This document shows positions 36,618 through 45,792 of a DNA stretch of 64,000 nt, in pieces; position 1 is the first letter of the stretch; each line of letters opens with the position of its first letter. This stretch comes from Planctomycetaceae bacterium (lineage in GTDB: Bacteria; Planctomycetota; Planctomycetia; Pirellulales; Pirellulaceae), in assembly GCA_024642205.1 (NCBI GenBank), contig JAHEBQ010000008.1, forward strand, positions 78,599 to 142,598, written 5' to 3'. The translations under genes and the position numbers were made by a program. The notes below the pieces were generated by a model. It searched no databases. It was not told where the DNA came from and was given only the letters and a program-made list of their open reading frames with translations.

Positions 36618-38966
36618 GTGGAGCCATTTTCGATACTTTGTCAGTCATGCGCCGCTCGCCTGAAAGTCACCAAGGCGTCGGCGGTCGGGCAAATGCTCGC
36701 GTGCCCCAAATGCGGAACCATGATCCAGGTCTCTCCCCCCTCCGGCTGGGTGGCTCCCGAGTCGTCCACCGAAATTTCCGCATCGGAAATGTCCTCGGAT
36801 GAAGTTGAAAACCGGACAGGCAATGCGGGAGCCGATTTCGACGATATCGATCACATTCTTTTCAAGCCACAACCGCCAACCCAACACGCACGCCAAAAAT
36901 CAAAAGGACAACCCTCGAAGTTGGCTCCGCTTCCATCCGAGATTCCACTTCCCCAGCAACGACGTGTTCAATCATCTCGGGGGCCGCGGCGAGTTGCAGG
37001 CGGGAATGACCGACGAATTCATCAATCGGCTCCGGTAAAACAGGCTCCGGTAAAACAGGCTCCGGTTGTTGACGGGCCGGTATTGCCCAATGAACAGTGG
37101 ACCAGTGATGCAACGCGGCGGCGAAAACGAATCGTCACCGCGACTATCGGTGTATTGGGCACATTGCTTCTTCTGGGCGCAGTGGGCATGGCGATCGTTC
37201 ACAATTTCACGAAACCCAAAACACTTCCGGTTGAACTGGCAAACGTCGATTCGTCGAATGGGAATGAACCCGAACTGCTCGACAACGGACTCCTGGAGGA
37301 CGTCGAATTGGCCGATGCTGTACCGATCGCAAATGAAAACAACGACTCAACGTCGAATACCAGGATTGACGTGGGAGCGGCTCCGCCGGTTGTGGATGGG
37401 CCTCCTCCGACTGACGCGAATCCAGCCGCGATTGGTCAGAATCCGTCGATTCCCGTAGAGGCAGTCGAAAACACCCAGATCGATGACTCAGCGGCCCAGG
37501 ACGGGAGTGCGTCAGACGTCGACGAGAGTTCAATTGATGACCCCGGCGAAACAGGCGCTGCCGCACAGGTGACCGTCGAACCATCCGAACTTGAAATCAA
37601 AAGTCCGTTTGCGGAAACGAAACGGGACCCGGATAGCGCATTGACACTTGAACCGACGGCCAAATCGAATCGACCTGCCGAAGTCGGGATGGTTGAAGCT
37701 CTTGAGTCGGACCTCGGAGACTTGTCCGTCTTGTTGGAAGCCTCCGGGACGTCACTGATGGAAATCAAGGACTTGACCGCCGCCATCCGGACCCGGCAAA
37801 TCGTCGGCATCCCCAAGTACATCATCCCGTTTCCCGACTCTGCCAGACTCGATTTGGAAAAGCAGTTGGAAATGCCGATTGGGGGGCTCATGTACGACAA
37901 CGCACCGCTGACAAGAATCATTCAAAACCTGTCGGCGATCACCGGCGTTCCCATCACCGTTGAGGCTCGCTCCATCGTCGCGGCTGGTAAAATCCCTAAC
38001 CCCGAGGTTTCAGTCAAGATTTCAGACACGACGTTGGACGAAGCGTTGACCGAATTGCTGACGCCTCTTGGTCTTTCCCATGTCACCAATCCAGGCGGTG
38101 TAACAATTGGAGTTTTTCCGTCGCAGTTAATGTCCTCAAAAACATTTGAGATACCAGGGGGTACCGATATCGACGACGATGGCAAGAAGAGGTTAATCGC
38201 CGCAATCCAGATTTTAATCGAGCCTGAATCGTGGGCACGAACCGACGATCCTGCCAAGATCAATTTGCAAGGCAACCAGATTGTCGCCGACTGCGCTGCT
38301 GCCGCCCAGGCTCAGATTCAATTGCTGCTCTCGAAACTCGATTCGTCGCTTGCCCTGGCACGAAGTCGGGATGATCTCGCAGCTCTGGCCAACACGCGCT
38401 CGCGCTGGAAATCCATCAAACCAAGCCTGACAAAGGATCCCGCTCTTGTTCATTCCGTCCAGGCCGAAATCGGAACGTTTTTGAACCAGCTCCAATCCAA
38501 AACCGGCGTTTCCATCCTGGTCGATTGGCAGCATGTTGTCGGAGAAGGCTGGACGCCTCAAACCATTGTACCGGGTAACGTGCGAGAACCGACGGTCGAG
38601 GCGACGGTTGACGAGTTGGCCCGGGCGATGGACCTGACCTACCTCGCCATCGATGATTCGACATTGATGATGACGACGTTTGCCCAAACAACTCGATTGG
38701 TTGACCTGGAAGTTTATCCACTTGGCAACCTGGTTCCCGCTCGACTTGCTCCGCAACAGTTGATTCAACTCGTAACGGAATCTCTCGGGGCCCAGTTGCA
38801 GTCAGAATCTGTGAGGTACATCTTCGAACCAAGTTTCCAGTGCCTGATTGTATCGGCCCCACAGCAAATCCAACGGCAGATCGAAGCCCTCATTGATCGT
38901 TTGGAAAACGACTTGATCACACCGGATCGACGCCCTGACCAGACTCAACAGGCCACCACCAGGTAA
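36618..38966 (+). CDS. Zinc-ribbon, single-pass membrane protein with STN/secretin-like C-terminal domains
   Basis: A 782-residue protein. The N-terminus has a zinc ribbon, with Cys8, Cys11, Cys29 and Cys32 in CxxC-17-CxxC. A disordered Pro/Gln-rich stretch with a twice-repeated APVKQ comes next, then a TM helix at about 171-195, an acidic Ser/Asp-rich linker, and from about 395 two alpha/beta domains. The first (YDNAPLTRIIQNLSAITGVPITV) resembles the secretin/TonB short N-terminal domain, and a second related block starts near 620. The GTG at 36618 has GAGG seven bases upstream; a TTG at 36579 lacks one. The zinc ribbon would be cytoplasmic and the STN-like domains outside. Function unknown. 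Confidence 0.75.
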   Translation: MEPFSILCQSCAARLKVTKASAVGQMLACPKCGTMIQVSPPSGWVAPESSTEISASEMSSDEVENRTGNAGADFDDIDHILFKPQPPTQHARQKSKGQPSKLAPLPSEIPLPQQRRVQSSRGPRRVAGGNDRRIHQSAPVKQAPVKQAPVVDGPVLPNEQWTSDATRRRKRIVTATIGVLGTLLLLGAVGMAIVHNFTKPKTLPVELANVDSSNGNEPELLDNGLLEDVELADAVPIANENNDSTSNTRIDVGAAPPVVDGPPPTDANPAAIGQNPSIPVEAVENTQIDDSAAQDGSASDVDESSIDDPGETGAAAQVTVEPSELEIKSPFAETKRDPDSALTLEPTAKSNRPAEVGMVEALESDLGDLSVLLEASGTSLMEIKDLTAAIRTRQIVGIPKYIIPFPDSARLDLEKQLEMPIGGLMYDNAPLTRIIQNLSAITGVPITVEARSIVAAGKIPNPEVSVKISDTTLDEALTELLTPLGLSHVTNPGGVTIGVFPSQLMSSKTFEIPGGTDIDDDGKKRLIAAIQILIEPESWARTDDPAKINLQGNQIVADCAAAAQAQIQLLLSKLDSSLALARSRDDLAALANTRSRWKSIKPSLTKDPALVHSVQAEIGTFLNQLQSKTGVSILVDWQHVVGEGWTPQTIVPGNVREPTVEATVDELARAMDLTYLAIDDSTLMMTTFAQTTRLVDLEVYPLGNLVPARLAPQQLIQLVTESLGAQLQSESVRYIFEPSFQCLIVSAPQQIQRQIEALIDRLENDLITPDRRPDQTQQATTR

Positions 38967-39143
38967 CCTGCCGGAGAAATGGGGGTCGGACGAAGGAAAA
39001 ATGGCGGTCGCACGCCGTGCACCGGGAATGTTGAAGTGAGAATCTCTGTCACCCAGTAGCCGGTTGCAGGTCATCCACACCGGTTCATTTGCCGGCGATT
39101 TCGATAAGCGACCGAAAACCACCCGTCGGGAAGGTCAATTCCG

Positions 39144-39728
39144 TCAATTTCGATCTGATTTGGGAACCCGTCGAGCTGCCTGAAATTCCAGCTTTTGACC
39201 CCAAAGGTAAAAAACGAATCCAACCAGAGCGCCAACGACGGCTGCCGAAACGACGGCGATTGAGTTTTCCGGGAAAGTCGAATTCTCGGTTGCAGCCTGA
39301 GTCGTCAATACGAGGCCGATCAGACTGACAACAAGACCAAGCAAGTCACCCAGAATTTCCTTGATGTTCAAGTTTAGCTTGAATAGCAGCAACAGTTTGG
39401 TGAACACGAGTTGGCCGGCGAAACAGACAACTCCAGCCACCATCAGCGCAAACGCGACCCAGTAGAATGAGGGGAAAGACATTTGCTCGGCCAACTGGTA
39501 AATCGGTGCCAGAATCTGCGACGACGCGTCTTGAACGGCTTGAGACTGGTTCAGCGTATTACCCAGTTCTTGCAGTTTTTCGGGGGTGGAACTACCTGTC
39601 ACGACGTCCCCGCCGGCCGGAATATCGCCACCTTGTGCTCCCGTTTCCTGCACAAAATAGACACTTGTCAGCCAGGCTGAACCGACCATATTCGACAAAA
39701 ACACAAAGATATTCACTTTTCTCTCCAT
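39144..39728 (-). CDS. Hypothetical multi-pass membrane protein
   Basis: About 194 residues. There is a signal-like helix at the N-terminus (VNIFVFLSNMVGSAWLTSVY), a short Gly/Ser/Gln-rich segment, then helices at about 85-108, 135-155 and 165-185, ending in the basic RRVPKSDRN. I do not recognise a family. The start could be the ATG at 39728 or, with a better ribosome site (GGAG six bases upstream), the GTG at 39716. It lies between the zinc-ribbon gene (convergent) and fhcA (same strand, 111 bases upstream), so it may be co-transcribed with fhcA. Confidence 0.6.
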   Translation of the reverse strand: MERKVNIFVFLSNMVGSAWLTSVYFVQETGAQGGDIPAGGDVVTGSSTPEKLQELGNTLNQSQAVQDASSQILAPIYQLAEQMSFPSFYWVAFALMVAGVVCFAGQLVFTKLLLLFKLNLNIKEILGDLLGLVVSLIGLVLTTQAATENSTFPENSIAVVSAAVVGALVGFVFYLWGQKLEFQAARRVPKSDRN

Positions 39729-39839
39729 CCAAATTGACGTTTCTGGGGTGGTTTTCGTATCCGGGTTGCAAATATTGGAGTAATTTTTCGGCGAAGTGAT
39801 AGAGGGCTTTTCTGCTGACACCCTCAAGATCCGGCCCAG

Positions 39840-41507
39840 CTATACCGACTCCCGGGTACGATCCCCTTGTTGATGGCCTCGGATGCCGTAGTGAACGGAA
39901 TTCAGCGAATAATTCCTGTTGAACCACTCTTCGATTTCACCGTCGCGATGGCGATCATATTCCGGATTGGCAACCAATGTTTTTCCGGAGACGGTTTTTC
40001 GAATCTCGGTATCTTCCACCAGCACCTGACCGGCCTTGATCACCAGGATTGGAAGTTCGAACATTCGTTGAAAGTTGTCATTGGGATTGTAAACGCAAAT
40101 ATCGGCATCGGCACCGACGCCCAAATGCCCTTTGTTGACCAACCCCAAAATCCGCGCCGGACCGGCCCGCGTGATGATCGCGATCTCGGAAAGCGAGTAT
40201 TCGCGGTCCAGGTCGGCCAGACAAGAATGTTGCAACACGCGATGGTTGACCAGGGAAAGCAATTCCTGACGATAATCCCGATCCATCAATAATCGAACAA
40301 TTTGGGGATATGCCAAGAAACTCCCGCCATTGGGATGATCAGTGCTCATCACCACTTGCCAGGGATCGTCAACCATCAAATACCACTCCAACCCAATCGC
40401 CCATTGAAGCGAGTGAATGAAGTTCTGATTCCGGTACTGGATCGGCGAAACACCGCACCCCGATTCAAGTTCGGTGTCCGACGAATACCATTTCTCGCCA
40501 CTTACGTTCTGAAGGAAATAGCCCAATGGACCATCTCCGGTCATGCTGGTCGTCCTTCCAAACATCACTTGCCCGACATCGACGGTCACGTTCTTGTGCG
40601 TGTTGACATAGTCAGCGAGTGGACCAACTCGCGAACAAAGTGATTCTTCATCCCCGATTCCGCCACCATAACTGTGAAATTGAATATGCGTCAGATGGGC
40701 CTTCAGTCCATCGACTGACTTAAAGGTATCCAAAGTCGTTTGCCAGTTGCCCGGAATTCCAAGATTGTTTGTGTGAATGTGCACCGGATGCGGCAGGCCC
40801 AGCGAATTGGCCGCACGGGTAACCGACTGAATTATCATTCGCGGTGTCACATTGAAGCCGTGAACGATTTGGTCCAAATCTCGGGCGTTGCCGCTGTGGG
40901 ATTGTTTCCACAATTCGACACCTCCGGGGTTGACGAGTTTCGGCGCAAACGCACCGACGCAGTTGAGCAACCAGCCGAGAAACGACTCCAGTCCTGCTTG
41001 ATCTCCCTTGGCCACGCAGTCCATGACGTAGTGGTTGTTACCGACGAGCGCAAAGAAACCCGTATCGACGTTGGGAATCTGTTCAAACTCGAAATGAACG
41101 TGCCGAGATGCCAGGGGCGAGATCGCGGCATCAAAACACGTCGTATACCCAAGTCCGGTGTACTTGTAACCCGTCGTGAAAATACTGGGCACATTGCCGA
41201 GGGAACCACTGTGGAGTGTTCCATTTTCGGTTTCTCGCCGTTGCTGAGGAAGTTCGCGAGTCTGTTCGGGCTGCATCTTTCGCGCAGTATTGACTTTGGG
41301 TCCGGCGATATGACAGTGCAGATCCACAGCTCCCGCCATGACGACGCGACCACTGACATCAATGGTTTTGACATCAACGGACGAATCGCAGCCAGGCTCG
41401 GGCTCGGCGACAATCTTGCCGTCACGAATCCAGATATCTCCGGTAACTCCGTTAACATTGTTTGTCGGATCGTAGATCGTCCCGCCGGAGAGTTTTAGAT
41501 AAGTCAC
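39840..41507 (-). CDS. fhcA: Formylmethanofuran dehydrogenase subunit A homologue (FhcA, formyltransferase/hydrolase complex)
   Basis: A 555-residue amidohydrolase-fold protein. DLHCHIAGPKVNTAR near residue 62 gives the first metal histidines, THIQFHSYGGG carries further histidines, and STDHPNGGSF near 400 holds the catalytic aspartate. This matches subunit A of formylmethanofuran dehydrogenase and the Fhc complex. In methylotrophs and planctomycetes, Fhc releases formate from formyl-methanofuran analogues in the H4MPT-linked C1 route. No fhcB, fhcC or fhcD lies in the window. Start is GTG. Relevance to the gcv operon 6 kb away is inferred. Confidence 0.9.
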   Translation of the reverse strand: MTYLKLSGGTIYDPTNNVNGVTGDIWIRDGKIVAEPEPGCDSSVDVKTIDVSGRVVMAGAVDLHCHIAGPKVNTARKMQPEQTRELPQQRRETENGTLHSGSLGNVPSIFTTGYKYTGLGYTTCFDAAISPLASRHVHFEFEQIPNVDTGFFALVGNNHYVMDCVAKGDQAGLESFLGWLLNCVGAFAPKLVNPGGVELWKQSHSGNARDLDQIVHGFNVTPRMIIQSVTRAANSLGLPHPVHIHTNNLGIPGNWQTTLDTFKSVDGLKAHLTHIQFHSYGGGIGDEESLCSRVGPLADYVNTHKNVTVDVGQVMFGRTTSMTGDGPLGYFLQNVSGEKWYSSDTELESGCGVSPIQYRNQNFIHSLQWAIGLEWYLMVDDPWQVVMSTDHPNGGSFLAYPQIVRLLMDRDYRQELLSLVNHRVLQHSCLADLDREYSLSEIAIITRAGPARILGLVNKGHLGVGADADICVYNPNDNFQRMFELPILVIKAGQVLVEDTEIRKTVSGKTLVANPEYDRHRDGEIEEWFNRNYSLNSVHYGIRGHQQGDRTRESV

Positions 41508-41543
41508 CCGCTTGATTCCATTGCCGCTTGATGGTTTGGCGAA

Positions 41544-41915
41544 TTAACGCGGCTTTTTGGGGTCTACCGAAGCCGTCATCCGTGGTTTTGATTTGGATCC
41601 TGATCTTGGCTTCGACGGACGCCACTTCCGCTTTTTCCTGCTTCGACATGTCGATTCGAAATCGATGTTCGCGTTGTCGATCGCTTTGAGTCGCTCGTCG
41701 TTTTCGAATCGGGATTCCAGTTCGGCGAGAATCAAATTGAGTTGTTCGTAGTTTTCCCCGATCCGATCCAGTCTTTTTCGGACTTCCGGGCTGTTAGAGC
41801 CAATCCGCGACGAATCGATTTCGATTCTTCGTGGTTTCAGTTTATCAGCACTAAAAAAAGTCATGGATAAAATATCGCTCGGGTCTCTGGGGTCGTCGAG
41901 GGGGATCGAGGCCAT
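41544..41915 (-). CDS. Small hypothetical protein, possibly frameshifted at its 3' end
   Basis: About 123 residues from the ATG at 41915. The first 85 residues look protein-like (charged, helical, with RKRLDRIGENYEQLNLILAE). The last 35 are unusually Arg/Lys/Ser/Pro-rich. A second frame, 41649-41452 on the same strand, starts MSKQEKAEVASVEAKIRIQI and looks like the natural continuation. So a one- or two-base indel, or two overlapping genes, is possible. No ribosome site is clear before 41915. No family recognised. It ends just before fhcA on the same strand. Confidence 0.45.
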   Translation of the reverse strand: MASIPLDDPRDPSDILSMTFFSADKLKPRRIEIDSSRIGSNSPEVRKRLDRIGENYEQLNLILAELESRFENDERLKAIDNANIDFESTCRSRKKRKWRPSKPRSGSKSKPRMTASVDPKKPR

Positions 41916-42157
41916 CGATTGTTCATGAGGTTGACCGAATAAACAAGGCTCAAATCCCGATAGTAGGAACAAACCGGTTCAAATCCCCATCCAAATCGCG
42001 GGGTTTCCGGAGTTCTGCAAACAGATTCACAAATCGAAAGTCGTAAGATAGCGAGATTCCACGCTGTTTCGGCCGGGACATTGGTTTGAAAGGCAGGCGT
42101 TACGATTACACTGACTTCGTAACCAGGTTTTCATCATTCGTGGAGACAAACTCCGGT

Positions 42158-43519
42158 ATGTCACAGCCAGTGAACAACAGTTTCAAGGACCTCGTCGAAG
42201 GATCGGCCCGGGCACTGACGACAATTGGCCCGCTCTTGCCGACTCACGCGTCTGTCCAGGCGGTTCTCGCCCGGCTGGAAGAGGCTCGCAAACGACGGTA
42301 TTTTTTGCCCGATGAAGACGACCTGATTCGCACCCGATTTTCAAACTACCTGACAACGCGAGCCGCGTTGCAATCGGTTCTCAACGACCTTCGCCCGTAC
42401 GTTTTTGCGGAAGCAAAGGAGGCGAAACCGCGCCATCCGGAAGTGTTTCTTCTGGCGTTTTGTACGGCCTGCATGTTGATTCGTTCCGGCAGATTCCTCG
42501 TCGAGACCTGCAAAAACGACAGGGTATTGTGGCGAAAACTCGATGAATCTGAACCCCGTTACGGAATTCCCAAAAGGCAATTCACCCAGATCTACCGCTC
42601 ACTTACGTCGCCTCGAAATATTCTGATCTTTCGAGAAGCAATTCGATATTTTGAAGCGAATCAAGCTGATGTTTTTTCACTTGAGTCCAATCCGATCCTT
42701 GCACCGGTTGTTGATTTGCTGCGAGACGAGTTGCCCTTTATTGAAAACAGGATTGGCGATTACGCCCGAAATCGAATGAATTACCGTTGGCATTCGATTC
42801 TGCGTCGCCAGCATGCAGGATTCAAAAAGGTGACGTTTGGGCTGTTCCAGGTTTCCGGCAGCATGATCGCGGAACTTCGAATGAAGTGGAAACGCAAACG
42901 CGTTACGCCCGGTGTTCAGCGAAAACTCTCGAGGATTCTGCAACCGGGCGACGTGATTATCACGCGTCATGATGACGCGGCGTCGAATCTTTTTCTGCCT
43001 GGATTCTGGCCCCACGGCGCACTTTACATCGGCACCGAAAATGAACGCAAGGAAATCGATGCCAGCGGAGAAACCTGGCGTCGACATCCTTGCCCCGACC
43101 CCAATTGCGTCCTTGAGGCCCGGAAAGATGGAGTCCTGTTTCGTCCGCTCCACGATACTTTCAACGTCGATGCATGTGTCGTACTTCGCCCGAAGCTGCC
43201 GATTGAAAAGATTCGAGATGCGATCGCACGGGCGATGACCCATCAGGGTAAGCGATATGATTTCGAATTTGATTTTCGTCGCTCGGACCGGCTGGTTTGC
43301 ACGGAAGTTATCTATCGTGCCTACCACGGAGTTGGTGGAATCGAGTTTGAGTTGAAAAAGAGAGCTGGACGCGTCTGCCTTTCCGCCGAAGACCTGCTGG
43401 ATTGTGCCGTGGAGAGCAGGTTTTTCGACTTGATCGTCGTCTATGGCAGCAACGGCAACCGCTTTGTCACGGGAGAACGCGCTATGTCAACGTTGATTGC
43501 GAGCTACCGCCAGCGATAA
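42158..43519 (+). CDS. YiiX/YebB-like NlpC/P60-superfamily cysteine hydrolase
   Basis: A 453-residue protein. The C-terminal 180 residues match the permuted NlpC/P60 (YiiX) group: LQPGDVIITR is followed by the catalytic His286 in FWPHGALYIG, and Cys381 lies in RLVCTEVIYRAY, in the reversed His-then-Cys order of this group. The N-terminal 260 residues are helical with no recognised domain. There is no signal peptide, so it appears cytoplasmic. Members have been proposed to cleave peptide or lipid amide or ester bonds; the substrate here is not known. I used the ATG at 42158; a TTG at 42086 is in frame. Confidence 0.75.
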   Translation: MSQPVNNSFKDLVEGSARALTTIGPLLPTHASVQAVLARLEEARKRRYFLPDEDDLIRTRFSNYLTTRAALQSVLNDLRPYVFAEAKEAKPRHPEVFLLAFCTACMLIRSGRFLVETCKNDRVLWRKLDESEPRYGIPKRQFTQIYRSLTSPRNILIFREAIRYFEANQADVFSLESNPILAPVVDLLRDELPFIENRIGDYARNRMNYRWHSILRRQHAGFKKVTFGLFQVSGSMIAELRMKWKRKRVTPGVQRKLSRILQPGDVIITRHDDAASNLFLPGFWPHGALYIGTENERKEIDASGETWRRHPCPDPNCVLEARKDGVLFRPLHDTFNVDACVVLRPKLPIEKIRDAIARAMTHQGKRYDFEFDFRRSDRLVCTEVIYRAYHGVGGIEFELKKRAGRVCLSAEDLLDCAVESRFFDLIVVYGSNGNRFVTGERAMSTLIASYRQR

Positions 43520-43821
43520 GCTGACCGGGCTACCACGGTGTCCAATGGGTTCCACGACACCCCGGCAAAATGGCGACAAATCGGCGTCATCCCGAACCGC
43601 GACTGGATCACTTGTCGGTCATGGCAAAAGCGACAAACGGAATATCCCGCAAACTCTTCCAACGGGCGCTGCCAGTCAGTCAGGTTAAAGTGAACATGAA
43701 GCCCGCATTAATAGGAGTCAGTTTGGAATCCCCGATGGACGATACCAGATTCCAAGGACGACGAGGACATTGTCCAATCGCAACGTATGATGAGAGTGCC
43801 CGGTGATCCAGGAATGGAAAA
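43520..43821. other. Intergenic region, no gene recognised
   Basis: A 302-base stretch between two plus-strand genes. No promoter, RNA or coding frame is convincing. ATGGAAAA just before the TTG start of the next gene can act as ribosome site. Confidence 0.4.
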
Positions 43822-45510
43822 TTGCCTTACGCCCTGAACAACTCGAGTTGGAACCGCGGTCAAGCGAAACCTGTCTTGCTCCTGCGAACGTCGGTTCTGT
43901 TGGCAATTTGCTGTACCTTTGCCGTCTGTGAAGTCAACCGACCGCTCCACGTGCTGGGTCAAACCCGGTTCATCGGGCAGGGAGTTTCCACGACCGATCA
44001 GCCAAGACAGAACAACCCAACGTCCAGCCGCGCCGCAACGCTACAGGGCGAACTTGTTCCGCTTGATCCAACTGACCAGAAGAATTCCCCGGAACGTCTG
44101 TTTCCGATCCAGGGTACGGCCGGAGCAATTGGCGTCGCTGGAACTCGAAGCGGGCAAGTTGCTTACCGGAAAAGTCGTCCGCAGGACTTGCAAGCCGGCG
44201 AAACCGGCGGTGAACTGGAAACGCTTCCTTTGGTTCCTGGCGCTGACGAGAGCGAGAACGTCATCGTTCAACGCTACCCCGACGGTAAACCCCGCGTCAT
44301 ACGACACGTCGCCCAGGACGAATTCGGAAACTACTACAACCACGGTCCGTGGGAAGCTCGGGATCCGACCGGCAAAATTGTCGCCAAAGGATCTTACACG
44401 CGTGGTTTGATGGAAGGTCAGTGGAGCCGGAAACATGAATCGGGATCTTCCGGTTTGTTCGCGACCAGACCGTTCAACCTGTTTCAAGGGCCGTTTCATT
44501 CGGTCGCTCAATTCAAAAACGGAAAACTGGATGGTCTGTGGACAATTTACGATCAATACCAGACCAAGATCTTCGAGATCCCCTACGAAAATGGCCTTCG
44601 CAACGGGACCGCGACCTGGTTTTATCCCAACCACGCGAAGATGCGTGAAGCGACCTTCAAACAAGGCTTGATCGATGGTGAGATTATCGACTTCGACGAA
44701 GCAGAAAAAGTCGCCAAACGCCGACAATATGTCGATGGGCGCCCAATCGTACGTAACACAACGTTTTATCGCCCCAACGTCAAGAAAACGGAAGAGTTTT
44801 TTCTGGGTCAGAAACTCGAACCCGAGGACGTGGACGATTGGTGGGAAGCCAAGCCGACACCCTACCTGGCCACAGGCAGCGAAGCGCAAAACGGTGCATC
44901 CATGGCCTGGTTTGAAAATGGTCAGCCAAAAAAACGCGGACAATTCAAAGACGGAAAACCGGTAGGCCAATTCACCTGGTGGCACGCCAACGGAAATAAA
45001 CAGACCGAAGGCTTCTACGTCGATGGGCAAAAGAATCGACGTTGGACCTGGTGGCACGAAAACGGCATGAAGCAAGCAGAAGGCATTTTCGAAAACGACC
45101 GACCCGTCGCGGTTTGGCAAGCCTGGTTCGAAGATGGAAAGCTCCGCAAACGCAAAGACTACTCGGAAGAGCCGGAGCAGGTTCCGATCGATACACCGTC
45201 GGAAACCGACGAGAACGACGACGGAGAGCCAACCGGGCAAACGTCGAGTGTTGCTGCAGAAACAATCGATCCGATTCCGGATAAATCAAATGACGGGCTC
45301 GGCTTGAACGGTCCTATCACGGAAAAGCTCCCGTCACCGACGAACCCCAAGTCGGACGAAGGCGAGCCACTTGACCTGGAATCCATCGCGCCGCTCGAAT
45401 TTCGAGACCCAGCCACCCCGAGCAATCCTCCGGCGGAAAGCACCAACAACCCGGAAGAGGATAAATTCGGCTCGATTCTCACCGACCTGATTGAAATCAA
45501 CGGCAGTTAA
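43822..45510 (+). CDS. Exported MORN/YwqK-repeat protein
   Basis: A 562-residue protein. Residues about 18-46 are a signal peptide or anchor (PVLLLRTSVLLAICCTFAVC). From about 140 to 440 it holds repeated MORN-like units, such as NGKLDGLWTIYD, NGLRNGTATWFYP, DGKPVGQFTWWHANG, DGQKNRRWTWWHENG and NDRPVAVWQAWFEDG, as in YwqK-type proteins. The last 110 residues are acidic and Pro/Ser-rich, likely disordered. Such repeats form elongated beta sheets that bind partners; in databases YwqK proteins are sometimes called antitoxins without proof. Start is TTG. It stands alone. Confidence 0.78.
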   Translation: MPYALNNSSWNRGQAKPVLLLRTSVLLAICCTFAVCEVNRPLHVLGQTRFIGQGVSTTDQPRQNNPTSSRAATLQGELVPLDPTDQKNSPERLFPIQGTAGAIGVAGTRSGQVAYRKSRPQDLQAGETGGELETLPLVPGADESENVIVQRYPDGKPRVIRHVAQDEFGNYYNHGPWEARDPTGKIVAKGSYTRGLMEGQWSRKHESGSSGLFATRPFNLFQGPFHSVAQFKNGKLDGLWTIYDQYQTKIFEIPYENGLRNGTATWFYPNHAKMREATFKQGLIDGEIIDFDEAEKVAKRRQYVDGRPIVRNTTFYRPNVKKTEEFFLGQKLEPEDVDDWWEAKPTPYLATGSEAQNGASMAWFENGQPKKRGQFKDGKPVGQFTWWHANGNKQTEGFYVDGQKNRRWTWWHENGMKQAEGIFENDRPVAVWQAWFEDGKLRKRKDYSEEPEQVPIDTPSETDENDDGEPTGQTSSVAAETIDPIPDKSNDGLGLNGPITEKLPSPTNPKSDEGEPLDLESIAPLEFRDPATPSNPPAESTNNPEEDKFGSILTDLIEINGS

Positions 45511-45792
45511 TCTCCAACCGACAACCGACGGTTATGTGCAAAAAACAACGACGCGTCGGTAGGACTTGCAGCCGGTCAGTACGATGGACTTTTCAGTCGG
45601 TTGCCACCCGGGACAAATGTTGACTTACGGTCCGCGGCGATCGCGTTGATTCGAAAATGACCGGAAGTTGTGTTCTGCCGCATCCCATATTCTGGGCCTG
45701 ACCGCTTGCCCCAGAGGATGCAAGTTCTACGATGAGCGATGCCAGGTTTGCAATCCTGTCCATCGCCAGAATGTACCGTATTGGCAACGTAC

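Noticed and set aside
44041..45240. 399-codon open frame on the minus strand
   Set aside because: It lies fully antisense to the MORN-repeat gene, whose repeats and signal peptide are clear.
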